From Eumeta japonica (taxonomy: Eukaryota; Arthropoda; Insecta; Lepidoptera; Psychidae), in NCBI GenBank assembly GCA_005406025.1, contig BGZK01001477.1, positions 81,156 to 145,155 on the forward strand: 64,000 bases of DNA. Direction: 5' to 3'. Shown here piece by piece: positions 51,590-62,700 of the stretch. The notes beneath the pieces are model-generated. The model did no database searches, was not told the origin of the DNA, and saw only the letters and a program-made list of their open reading frames with translations. Each line of letters begins with the position of its first letter. The stretch's first letter is position 1. Position numbers and translations under genes: made by a program.

Positions 51590-52045
51590 GGGCTAACGCG
51601 ATTTCCCGCCCACCATTATCCGGGGCTTACAAGAATTAATTTCCGACTTTCCCTAAAATTTTATTCATGCCACCTAATCGCGTGGTACGGACAAGATAAT
51701 CCTCTAATTTATAACCCATAACGGCGGCGGCGTCACCGACGCGCCCGTCCGCGCGTCCGTCCGCCCGTACAGATTTATAAACAGTTCGCTGCTAATGAAA
51801 TTACATCGAAACCCCATAAATCGCGCCGCGACAATGGCGATAGTGCGGCTACCCACAATGATGGGCCATTCGATGGTGGCTTAAGGTAAGGCCGCGCGGC
51901 GGCCGCCCCGACTGGGGTGCACTCTGTCGACGCGGGCTGTTTCGGCCGCCAATGGAAGCGGGATTGTGACAAGTAATTTATTGGGGTGACGTGTGACACA
52001 AAATATTTGTGATGTTGTTCCATTGTGACGGCGTTCAATTAGGAT
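51590..52045. promoter_or_regulatory. Strongly GC-rich non-coding island
   Basis: It combines CpG-rich runs (GGCGGCGGCGTCACCGACGC, GGCCGCGCGGCGGCCGC) with Caudal/Abd-B-like sites (GATTTATAAAC near 51770, CCCCATAAATCG near 51812) and TAATTTATA. Frames are not coding-like. It resembles insect developmental enhancers; this is inference from motif content. Confidence 0.35.
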
Positions 52046-53187
52046 TCTGTGTGTGATGTTTTGCGTAAAACTTCAATTTTTCAGGTACATCCAAATATTT
52101 TTTAGTTTAAAACTGTTGTCATTGCAGTAAGGGAGACATACTAATGTCATATTATGTGCAGATCTGTAGTCTTTACTAACTACTAAACTAATTGTTTTAT
52201 AAATAAACGAAAAAATATAAAGGACTAATAACCTGATTTTGATTTCTATATTCTGATACTGGTTAAAGTCCAGTAGAAGGTTAAACGGATTTGAAATAGC
52301 AATTCTATAAATGTCACCGAATCGAATTTATTTTCATAATTCATTTTAATAATTATAGTAACTTGCATGTGTGATATTCGGTGATAACAATTGTACTGAC
52401 GATGCATTTATTTCATGCAATGAGTTGAAATATGGAAGCAGGCACCTATATGTGAGTATTTTGTATTTTAGCTATTTGAATCTATTTTTTACATTTACTT
52501 TTTTAGTATCGACTTCATCTTTTACTTACTTTATTGAAGTAGAAATCTTCGTCATATTTGACGAATATCAATTTCCATTACCAGTCAATATCAATTTAGA
52601 AGAAGAAAGCTCGAATTGTTATTAAACCGCAGGAAAGTTATTGTCTCTTATAAGTTATTTGTTGTTTTTGTTCGTTATTTATTTTTTCAACTAATCAATA
52701 CCTTTAACAATGCACTGTTTGTAACTATAAGGTAAAAGTCGATGTATATAAATGTACTATTGTAAATCCTGTCACCCATCAATACCTAAAGAAGTGCAGC
52801 GTTACGATATGTTGTAAAAGGCGCACTTACAAAAAAAAAAATATTAATATTTATATAATTTTAAATTTATATTTTAAATTAATTTAAATGTAATAAACAG
52901 GGTTACTGATATTTGAGAATTAAATAGTTTCTGAATATTGAGACAGAAGTAATTTAAAAACTGCTGCATCTTCTATTCCACTAGACTATTTTCTTATACT
53001 ACATCCTTGCCTAATAATTAGTTACTCCATTTATTTTTAATTTTATTCTTCTTTTCATATTATTAATTTAATTCAATAATTTATTAAAATATTTAAAATG
53101 GAAATCTGTATACAGTTACAAATTATTGTTGTGTCCCAGCTTTTTATTACTTCACGACTGAAATGTACTTTATACAATATTTTCATT

Positions 53188-53415
53188 GTACAACGAGTGA
53201 GTTGTACTTTAAGCCATCCACGCTAACCCACTGTGACTCGGGCGCTGCCAAAAACAGTTGTCACCAATGTGGTGACAATGTCCTGGACAGGTGGCTTAAC
53301 GTACTCAGAGGCACAAAGCGAGTGGATTACCGTCCACCGTGATCAGATATTGAACACGTTACCCTTCTAGTTTGAAGATAGCGCTTTTAATCACTCGGCA
53401 ATCATACCGCTCTAA
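53188..53415 (-). mobile_element. tRNA-derived SINE (Leu/Ser-like head)
   Basis: The minus strand begins AGAGCGGTATGATTGCCGAG, then TGATTAAAAGCGC, an A-box in a class II tRNA D-arm context (GCCGAGTGRTTAA). An anticodon-like CTTCAAACTAGAAG and a B-box-like GTTCAATATC (plus-strand 53346-53355) follow. A unique body continues to a terminal inverted GTACAAC/GTTGTAC pair. B-box mismatches suggest it is an old copy rather than a working tRNA. Confidence 0.6.
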
Positions 53416-53479
53416 TTTTATTGGAAGCCGAAAATAGCATTGATGGAATGAATTATCTAATTAGTGACATTAAAAAAAT

Positions 53480-54000
53480 TGATGAATTGTTGGCAGCAAC
53501 GGAGGTAACAATCGGCTTCGATATGCATTCACCGTTCATAATAGGAACGCACATTTTGTAAGGTACAAGGTGGCATTCCGTGCGGGCGGGCGGTGGCGGG
53601 CGGTGCCGGACGATGACGCGTCCGTAAGGGCCGTGGGCCAGGTCGGGAGCGGGAGCCCGACAGCCTTCCGTCAATATCGCGGACAGCGGGACACCATTGT
53701 CGCTGTTCCCTATTGTGCGCGCTGACGATGCGGCGGGCTGGCCGAAAATCATTAATTTCGTATCACAAAGCGGAGAACCCACGGATCGAAGGCCTGGAGA
53801 AAAAAAAAATAGGGTACCATTCACGACCGGTCACTGACTCGGCCCCGTGCGTGTACGCACCGTCGTGAATATTTCGATCCGAGTTTTAATTATACGATTT
53901 CACAAGACCACGCGCAGCCGACAAAGGAATAATCCTGCGTCGGCCCGCTATCATATTTGATACACTCGCCGCGTTTTAGTGGTGGGGGTATAGCGTCAAA
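53480..54000. promoter_or_regulatory. GC-rich non-coding island
   Basis: CpG-rich blocks (GCGGGCGGGCGGTGGCGGGC near 53580) alternate with AT-rich motifs (TTTTAATTATACGATTT, ATATGCATTCA). Open frames here have no domains. Likely regulatory, by composition only. Confidence 0.3.
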
Positions 54001-54211
54001 TATGTCCACTAGTTGATACGGAATTTTCCTTTTCTAATATGAATCAATTTTTTTTTAGATTTATTTCAGCATTTATATATCGTATATCGTACTTATTTCA
54101 TTTACACAATATCTTTTGTTCAAATTTTACGTGATTGCTTATACATTAAGGTAATTATTTAAATTTATATCATTATGTTTAAGACCTGTTTGAAAGTTAT
54201 GTTATCAAATA

Positions 54212-55028
54212 ACTAGCTTTCGCCCGCGGTTTCGTCCACGTGGACATAGAATTTGTTCTTTCATCTGTACATAGTACTATATAACGAAGTTCCCTTTTTT
54301 GAGGCTCAATCACGTAAAAACTGCTGATCGTATCAGTACGGGATTGCGACCATACGAAATCATTTGTAGATGGTTGTAGGCCATTTATAATATAAAAAAT
54401 GTAAAAGTATGTTTGTAGGTATGTTTATACGTTGACGGCTGGACGGATTGTAATTGGGACTTTGACTATTCGACGCGGAATCGTTTGTAAATCGTTATAA
54501 GCTATTTATAGTTTAAGAAATACAAAAGTATATTTGTATGGATATTTGTTATATATTGTCAGCTGGACGGATTGTAATCAAATTTTGCATAGAGGCATAT
54601 TATGTACTCAAATAAGATTTATATAATAAGATTATATTATATACAAAACAATATTATTTTTATATATAAAATTTATAAATACCAGTAATAATGGTAATTA
54701 TATATTTCGTTGTTGCTTCGATGTCCGTTCCGGTATAAATAGTAATTTGTTATTATATCCATCAATGACTAAAGTAGGACCGATATCGGTATCGAGACCG
54801 GCATTGAAATCGAGAGCGGAATGAGGACTGAACCCGACAACGGAACCAGAATTGACATCGAGAATATGATCTTGACCGTGATCAAAATTGAGAGCAAAAT
54901 AAGTCGATATGGACGATGAAGGAATACATTCTAATCTATCTCCACGGGAGCGAAACCGGGGGCACATTAGAAAAAAAAAAGGCTAAATTTAAATTTACGC
55001 CCAGACAAGCGGGCGGGTGACCGCTAGT
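54212..55028. mobile_element. Short-TIR element with internal tandem duplication
   Basis: Ends ACTAGCTTTCGCCCGC and the complement of GCGGGTGACCGCTAGT match at about 13 of 16 positions. Inside is a two-copy tandem repeat of about 120 bp (54351-54470 and 54471-54590, both ending in GCTGGACGGATTGTAAT), then a GATTCC-type stretch (54770-54960). The CTAG-containing ends leave a Helitron-like alternative open. Confidence 0.5.
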
Positions 55029-55049
55029 ATTTTATATCAAAAGACGTGG

Positions 55050-55245
55050 GAGTCAGTCCCATCCTTGTTCCCGCTTTCAATTCTGGTTCCGGTGCTGCTC
55101 TCGGTTTCCATCTCGGTCTCATTCTAGTCTCTGATCACGATCTATTGCTCGGTTTCAATTCCGGTCCGTTACGATTTCGCTTGCGGTCCCGGTTCTGGAT
55201 TCTGATTTTCGTTTCAATTCAGATACCATTGGCGGTTTCAATTTG
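55050..55245. repeat. GATTCC-type degenerate short-period repeat
   Basis: Units such as TTCCGGTGCTGCTCTCGGT, TTTCAATTCCGGTCCG and CGGTCCCGGTTCTGGATTC recur about every 12-18 bases. They are complementary in style to the patch at 54770-54960 just left of it, so the pair may fold back. Confidence 0.5.
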
Positions 55246-55334
55246 TACGAAGTTAGGACAAATGAAAATTACAAAATAAAATAATATAATTACAAAAAAT
55301 AATTCTCTGAGATAGAGTATCTTACAATTGTTAA

Positions 55335-55640
55335 AAAAAAAAAATACTTTATACAAGCTATTTATACCCTCTTGAGGATAATTTTTTCTTGACATCCAAT
55401 TTAAATGAAATAAAACCCATTTTAAGGTCCAAGCGAAGCTCTATCTACCTGTGAAAACCGTTCCATAACTTTAGATGTATGCGTGAACAGTTAGACAGAC
55501 GGACAAAAAATGTATAAATCGTTGTTTTCTCTTACATTACCTGTTCTTATCACCTCTTTATTTTTGATACACACCTTCAATGTACAGACACATCCGGTTC
55601 TATTGTTTATTATATGTATAGATTATCTTAGTTTGCAGCA
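55335..55640. repeat. Unclassified insect interspersed repeat
   Basis: Words such as AAGGTCCAAGCGAAGCTC and AGACAGACGGACAAAAA, and CTTCAATGTACAGACACA with TATTATATGTATAGATT, mark a family I associate with Lepidoptera. The last block also occurs near 7607-7650. Confidence 0.5.
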
Positions 55641-55829
55641 TCTTAACAGAGTAAAGGACGCGATCGATGTAAACCATATGCAGTAATAATATATCAAAAG
55701 AGCTTTTGTGCTTAACGTCATTTGAACGGCGTGAAGATTTATATTTCGTATACGGCTAGCTAGTCCTTATGCCCGGGACCGCCCAAACCGGATTAGCCAT
55801 ATTAAAAAATGTAACACAATAAATAATAT

Positions 55830-56450
55830 TCAGTTCGATGTTTACAAACCGAGTCACGAAATTTATTTATTTCTAATCCCCACATAAATTTCATTCCCCA
55901 TGCATGGAACTCTGAAGAGACGAGTTCTTCTATAATTCCGTCGCAACGAAAATATTTGAACAGATCGTCGGAGTGTAAAACTATCCGGCCGCGTGACAAA
56001 CGCGATTAAGGCTCCGCCAAGTCGAAAATCCGCAGATGTGGTGCCGGATCGAAAAGCGCGTATATAAAAAAAAACGGCCTTTGTGTTCTCGCATTCGTTT
56101 TATCTACGGAGACCGGAGTCTGCGGTCCCCCGGCGAGATGTAATGCTAATCATAATGGAATTACATTCACTCCGCGGATTTGTGAAGTGCCTATCTCGGG
56201 ATCGGTGTCCCTTGTAAGTTTTTCCGCCCTCCGTCGTCGGTTTGTCGAAGGGACACGCTAATTTTGTGTCCGGAATCCGGGACGATCGTGATTATGCCGT
56301 AATAGGATTAATTATTTTAAATTAATTATGAAATCCGTTAGATGTCGCCGTTTTGATAAATAGATTCCGATCTATGATTCGACCTGTAACGTCCCACTTC
56401 TTGAGAATTACAAATTAAGGCGGTTGTAAGTTTTTCGATAGCGCTTTTAA
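55830..56450. promoter_or_regulatory. Candidate cis-regulatory island with homeodomain sites
   Basis: It mixes CpG-rich motifs (CCCGGGACCG-like, CTCCGCGGATTTG) with a dense set of TAAT sites, notably 56301-56331 (GGATTAATTATTTTAAATTA). Coding frames are absent. This is the pattern of a developmental enhancer, inferred from composition. Confidence 0.33.
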
Positions 56451-56919
56451 TAACATAATTTCTTATTAAACTTTTCTCGTTAATGTATACGTTATACACG
56501 GATTAGTACGTATGCAAAAAAAAAGATTTTTAAAAAAACTATTGTTATCTGCGAGTCGTCATTCCTTATATTATTAAGATCACAGAAATATATGTACTTT
56601 GGATTTTGTGGTTGAGGTCCATTTAGACGTCCTTGAGAAATTAAACATTCATGAACAAAAAATCTACTATATGGTTCTATATAGACATTATGGATAAAAT
56701 TGCAATTTTAATAAGTTTATAAAGACTAACTCTAGCTGCGAAGTTGTTCAAAGTAAAATATAATGCAATTCGAAGTTTTTATACGTAAAGAGTTTACCGC
56801 ATTCCTATCTCCAAATGAAAAAAGTTGTTGCAATATGAATTTTGTCATTATTATCTAATATATTTGGTTCCTACGAAATTATTTTTATTCTACACCTACC
56901 ATGCTAACATATGGCCAAA

Positions 56920-57490
56920 TATCTAACAATAAGCCGTTGTGAATGCATTAAATTTCTTGCAAATAAAACGGCCGCCATTAGCACAAGTGACACAAAAATA
57001 TTTTGACATTTGCAAAATGCGCGCGAGGCCTATGGGGAGTAACGCCATTACGCTCGGTGACAAAGCGCGCTCCCGACAGCTACGAAGATCGATTCGATTT
57101 ATACATTTTTTTGCGGAAACGCACAATAGATTTCGGCTATCGACAGACAGATAATAGGTGGGAGGCGTCGCGGCGCGGGGAGCGGTCGGCGCATCGACTC
57201 GTTTATACGGGCCCGTTGCACATGCGGTTAGGTGCGGCCGTCGGGATCATACTTCGGTTGTGGTGCTCAGCGCGACCGCGTCGGGCGACCAGCATTTACA
57301 ATACGGCGGCTGGGCGGTCTGTGACCGATCATCGATGTTCCGTTGAATTTTCGCTCGTATTTAAATACAATACGAATAATGGCCGGGAGCGATACGAGAT
57401 GCGGCTGATGTTGCTTGTAGAGTACTTGAATCGTGTATGCTACGATTCGTATTGTTTTATCCGCAGTGTGACGTTGAAATTTTCTTAGCT
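56920..57490. promoter_or_regulatory. GC-rich island, non-coding by inspection
   Basis: A CpG-rich stretch including GGCCGCCATTAGCACAAG and AATGGCCGGGAGCGATACG. A 161-codon open frame (57003-57488, plus) exists, but overlapping frames are equally open and no domain or codon bias is visible. I treat it as regulatory rather than a gene. Confidence 0.3.
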
Positions 57491-57974
57491 ATAAAACGAT
57501 CTCATTACATTACACCATCAAAAATTTCTATAGAATTGTAATTGTGTATTGATTAAACTGGCTTATTGACTACTAGAACGTTAATTCCTGAGGTTAAATT
57601 AAATACATATCGTATTGCCAGAATTATGCGATTAAAAATAAGACTTTAAAATCGATTATACTGAGTTGATTGTCATGCTAGATTTATTCAGATGTTATTC
57701 ATGAAAACATTTATGGAAAAAATTCAAATTATAGTGTTCTACAAGATTTTCGGGTACAAAATAAAATGACATGAACAAAACAAAACAAAACAAAATGAAC
57801 TGAATAACTAAAGGAATAAAACAAAAATTATTCATAAGTTATTCCTAACATAATACCAAAAAACAATCATAAGTTATTAAAAAAGTCTCTTTTTTTAATA
57901 TCTCTCAAAAATCTGTCGATATATAAAAATAAACGTTTTTGTCTATTGTAATCCATTATCAGTTCTCCCGTTCA

Positions 57975-58222
57975 CACTGAAAAAAAAATTTTTAACCAAG
58001 TTCGAATTTGGCTTGGTTAAATATATTTTGTTGTAATAACTGAATAATTCGTTGCATTAACAAATAATATGTGTGATTTAACCAATTGGATCAATCGGAC
58101 CAATATGGTCCGATTGATCCGAGTTGGTTAAGACAACCAAAATATAGATTCGCTTAAAATCAACAATGAAAATTCATTATGTTATTCAAACTTATGGTTG
58201 GAATGACCAATTTTTTTTAGTG
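57975..58222. mobile_element. Fold-back MITE with central palindrome
   Basis: A 248-bp element with ends CACTGAAAAAAAAATT and the complement of AATTTTTTTTAGTG. Near the middle, arms 58088-58102 and 58106-58120 (GGATCAATCGGACCA and its complement) form a perfect 15-bp hairpin with a 3-nt loop. No coding capacity. Confidence 0.72.
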
Positions 58223-59360
58223 TATATTCGACGAAAGTCGCAACTTAAAAAAAAACGTAATTCCAAAAGTTTTCATTAATTTCAAATAATGGAAAAAAAC
58301 CCCACTCCGGATTATTTAATATTAAAAAAATTGAAAATCGATATTTAAATGGGTTTAAAAGTTTCCTCTTATAAATCCCCTAAAAACTAAAAACACCTAT
58401 TTTGGGGGGCTTTTACAATTACCTCAAGCAAAAAAAGCATGAAAACTCTTTCAAATTTTTTTAACCTCCGACTCCACGTAGTACTTTTCCATATGTATCT
58501 TTCGATAACTTAATTATTCACCTAGACCTAGAGTTTACGACACCAGATCGAATTAGAATTTTCGCTGAAAATGGGGACCCTACTAAAGCGACTGAAAAAA
58601 CATTTTCAATAATATTATAATTACAACATATATGAGAGTACACATTGTAACTATCATATGCCATACCACACTGAACTAAGAGCTAACGTAACGCGCATCA
58701 TATGAGTGATGTCAATTTCTTAAAAATGATATCTCTTGATTAAGCTTAAAATCGAAATTATGCATATCGTAAAATTCTTTTATATGTATCATAACCCTTT
58801 TGTGAAATCGAATTTAAGATTAATCTGTTTTTTTTAGAATGTACCTTCATAAGGGACCATGAAAGTATTATTACATGTTCAACGATTTTTATGATAGTGG
58901 GCTCAAACGATAGATAATGTAATACTTTAGAGCGGTTTGTAATAACTTTTCTAGTCATTGAGAAATTTGAGTGTCTTTGAAATAAGTCCCAAAACAGTAG
59001 ACCGAAATTAAGTTTTTTTTATTTCAAATAAATTAGTAATATTTTATAAAAATTTATTTGTATATTGTAGTCCTTTTAATAATGCATCTGTTGATACCAT
59101 TTTCATTTGCCTATCTTAGTGCAAGGACGTTAGGCTCCTGTCTCACTTTTATTGACGACCGGTAGCCATCGAAAATGCATTTCCACTGTTAAAAAAATGT
59201 GTTTTTAACTTCCCGCTAAGAAAATTGAAAATTTTCGAAAGTTTTCGCGAAGTTATTGATTTCACCCCATTTCGCAAAAATCGAGTTCTCATCAGATCTC
59301 GACGTTCTTAGAGTCTAGGAAGCTTCCCCGATCGTCCCGATGATGGCTGTATGGACGTGT
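58223..59360. other. Intergenic stretch without recognised gene
   Basis: AT-rich with A- and T-runs. No gene, transposon end or RNA gene recognised. Confidence 0.4.
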
Positions 59361-59361
59361 G

Positions 59362-59394
<33 letters not shown>

Positions 59395-59417
59395 TGTGTG
59401 TGTGTGTGTGTGTGTGT
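59361..59417. repeat. (GT)n microsatellite
   Basis: About 57 bp of GT units with a CGCG interruption. Confidence 0.95.
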
Positions 59418-59920
59418 AAACCTCTTTTAACTATTAAACGGCTTGATCGAATCGAGCCCACTAAACGGCGTTCCAAAGAATTTCACCAAACTTAGATTTC
59501 TGAAAGAAATCTTTAGGCAGAATTTATGGCGGTCGTTTCAATCTCAGTGACAGAAACAAACCGTTTTTTTACTCAATAATCACGTCAAATCCCGTATCTT
59601 TTCGAGTGTTTAGAACTCGAAAATAGCGGGAAGTTTCAGGGTTGACCTACAGGGTTAACCTATTTTTTATATAGTTAGAGATCCTTAAGGCGAGCACGAT
59701 GTACACTTAACTGGTTCTTAGGTTTCCAAGTCAAAATATTAAAAAGGGTATAGTTTCGTCATGTCCGTTCGTCCGTCAGTCCGTCTGTCCATCTGTATGT
59801 CATAGGAATTTTATTCTAAAACTACAAGACACATATTGATGAAATTTATAGTTAAGGAGTCTTGTTCCTACTATTTACTTTGATAGTTAAATAACAAAAA
59901 TAAATATTTCTAGGGGGGAA

Positions 59921-59989
59921 CACTCCATATATGTAACAGAAGCTGAAAAAAAAATTTTTTTTTTCAGCTTTTGTTACATCTATGGAGTG
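59921..59989. repeat. Loopless inverted duplication within repeat A
   Basis: About 34-bp arms (CACTCCATATATGTAACAGA onwards, and its complement) meet in an A9/T10 centre with two mismatches. Copy 1 has only one arm. Confidence 0.88.
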
Positions 59990-60355
59990 CCAACATTAAC
60001 GTGTGGCAGATGTTTTGACAGTTTTTTGAAAAGACTTTAAGGTTTTATGCAATTTTTCTGATTACGTGAATAATTTCGGAAATAATCGTTACGAAAGTAG
60101 CAGAAATTGTGTCCCCTCCCTTTACTTTCTAAACCATATGTCCAAAAAATATTAATAAAAAATGAAGAAGGTAACGCTTAGTAAATAGTTTCAACGAAAA
60201 TTATTTTGAACATGATCGAATGTACTGTTTATGAGTTATTGCCCATAACCTGCGTTTCTTAACAGAAGAACATAATTGTCAGGAAGATACGCTCTTTTGC
60301 TGATGCACTTTAGTTTACAATACAAGTAGGTAGGTTAGATTTAAAAACCAGTAGG

Positions 60356-60395
60356 TATGTCGACTGTTACTATTAAACTAGTAACAGTCGACATA
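60356..60395. repeat. 17-bp perfect hairpin
   Basis: Arms TATGTCGACTGTTACTA and its exact complement, separated by TTAAAC. Confidence 0.92.
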
Positions 60396-60903
60396 CGTAC
60401 TTGAATTTATAGTTATAGGCAACTAAAGTGCTTATGCCTATTCTCTGCGGAAAGCTTGAAAAAAGTGTAATAACGTATTTTTTCCATTTGTAGTATATTT
60501 CATTGTAATAATGACTTCGGAACCCTGGAATGAGCATCCAACATGATCTTGGCCATTATGTATTGCTTTACTTTAGAGTAAGTATACACTACAATTATAC
60601 TAAGTACAGTACAACGCACCAAACTCTGCCGCTCTGATTTGCTTGCGAATGATGTAATGCTCAGGTTTAACGCACTCTGACCCTTTCTTCTTCTCCTTCC
60701 TTCTTCCGGGTGCCAATTTTACTCCATTGCGACGCTTACGTGACTAACTTCATAGCGGAACAGTCTTGTGCGTTGTACTTTATAAAGTTTGCCTGTATTA
60801 CTGTTTTTACAATAGGGAAAAAACAAAAACAGTGGAAAAATATAAGTTTCTTGAGTGAGAACTATTCTCCATTTTTCATTTTTTTTTTTATTATGTCTGT
60901 CAT

Positions 60904-61040
60904 AACAATAATAATAATATAAACTCATGCCTATTTCCCAGAAGAGTAGGCAGAGTCTATAATTCTACATGGTACGAACTTTGTTTATCTCTCTTGTTTC
61001 ACTGACTACATTCAATCTTTTCATACAAGCTTGTCTTGGG
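60904..61040 (-). mobile_element. RTE LINE 3' end, severely 5'-truncated
   Basis: AAACTCATGCCTATTTCCCA and the following 100 bp match the 3' UTR of the RTE copy at 23,054. It is preceded by a short (AAT)n tail at about 60904-60920. Confidence 0.7.
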
Positions 61041-62079
61041 TTGAATTTCATAATTCAATGGGAAGTACCCTATACTTTTTTATTTGCTTCCGAGTTTCAA
61101 AATATAAGACAAAGATGGCCGTATTTTTTTCATGTTAACCTAGAGCCTTCATTTTTTTAGAGCACAAAAGAATCCCGGGACTAAGTCGGGAGTTTGAAAC
61201 TAATTATTGTTTATACTATTAATTTCAATTTGATACCTCTACGCGTCCCTGAAAAAAAGAAAGACCTTTATAAACCAAACGGACAGATGAAGTGATCATA
61301 TAAAGTTTCCTTTATCTTTTAAAAGTACAGAACCCTAAAAATTTATAGGGATCTATGTAGAATATGTAATACAGCACAAAAGACCATCATAAAAAAAATT
61401 GTCTGTTCGTTTTATCACTCTAATCTCTGAAAATAAATAAACAGATTTTCATTGAGTTTTTACAAAAAAAAAATTGTTTAGCTTGGAGCTACCTCTCGGT
61501 CATATTTGACAGAAATAGAATAATAAAAATTAAAAACCATTAACTTTGATATATTAATTCATATTGAAAGAAAAATTGTAAATACGTACAATGATAATCG
61601 AGGTACAGAAGAGCAAGGTGACTCTACCAATTATTCAATAAAATTTTAGGAAACTTTCAACGCATTTGGTTTTCTATTCCTGAAGTTATTTGAAAAAAAA
61701 AACATCTCGTTTTTCTTCTATATAATTTACGCCGTTAAAAATTGTGTAGGGGAACAAGATTCAAAAAATTACTTCTCTACAACATTACAATAAGGCTTTC
61801 GACGGGAAGTGGCGCAGGCGTGCGAGTTTCTAGGTATCGCATTCCGCTTATTCGTAATGCTTTCACATTTTGTTTTAAATATGCACATTTTCTGCAATAC
61901 CTAAAATCACAACATAGCACAAGATGCGGTGTGTTGCGGTCATTGATCTGAGCCTCAGTTATTTTTCATATTTTTATATCAGCAACTTTTATATATTGCT
62001 CCGTTTAAAGCTAATAAGCTTTTTGTTCATGTCCTCAATTACAAATATTAAAAGTTTAGAGCATGTGAAGAAGCTTTAT

Positions 62080-62700
62080 AAGTCAAGCTCAAACTCGACG
62101 CGTACGAAGTCGCGGCTGCAGCTGGTGCCTGTGTAATGATTGGAAAAGAAGTAGATGCGTGCAGATGGGCCGGCGGACCCAAACCGGAGAGGTTTCGTGT
62201 TTACCATTCAAAATTCTTAAAATCTGCCGAAATTCTAAAAGCTTTGATGTTCCGCTTCCTGTGAGCGACATGAAAATATATCAAACGCCAAAAGATAAAC
62301 AAGCCGACGAAGCATTCTTCAAATTAATCGTGTTGGACATTTATTTAACGCGTCCACTTTGTTGTACGGCGGTACCGAAGATTTACTCTATGAAAAGTTT
62401 TATTATTATTTTCCCTGGCCGACGGCGGCCGGTTCAGGATGTGCACGCAATTAAAAGTAGATTTGACGGTTTCAGGGCCTTGTCTAATAAGAACCGGCCG
62501 ACGCGCCGGGAGTGCGGCGGTGATTTACAGCTTCCGCCGCTGGAGCCGCGCCGCCGCACGCGCCGCGCCACACGGCCGCCGTTTCGAGTAACCGGCTACT
62601 GAATTTCAGCTGGTGTAGAGTGTGTTTGTCGCGCGTTAGAACTGAAGGCGTAGATCTGTCCCTTTGTCCCGCTAGTTGGATGCGCTGCGTGTTGATGTTG
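62080..62700. promoter_or_regulatory. GC-rich island
   Basis: CpG-dense sequence (GGAGCCGCGCCGCCGCACGC near 62540) within AT-rich DNA. A 147-codon frame (62159-62602, plus) is open but low in information, ending in Arg/Pro-rich residues. It could be a first-exon or promoter region of a gene to the right; nothing decisive is visible. Confidence 0.3.

Larger units (their letters stand above)
59735..60575 (-). repeat. Dispersed repeat family A, copy 3, inverted
   Basis: The reverse complement of copy 1: GTTTCGTCATGTCCGTTCGT near 59753 corresponds to the copy-1 3' end, and GGAACCCTGGAATGAG with ATGATCTTGGCC near 60520-60555 to its 5' end. Two internal inverted duplications (59921-59989 and 60356-60395) are extra to copy 1. 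Confidence 0.72.

Noticed and set aside
57003..57488. A 161-codon plus-strand frame in a GC-rich island
   Set aside because: Other frames are also open here because GC-rich DNA has few stops. There is no domain, signal or membrane segment that would support a protein.
62159..62602. A 147-codon plus-strand frame
   Set aside because: Low-information Arg/Pro-rich end produced by CpG-rich DNA; no recognised family. A first exon cannot be excluded.
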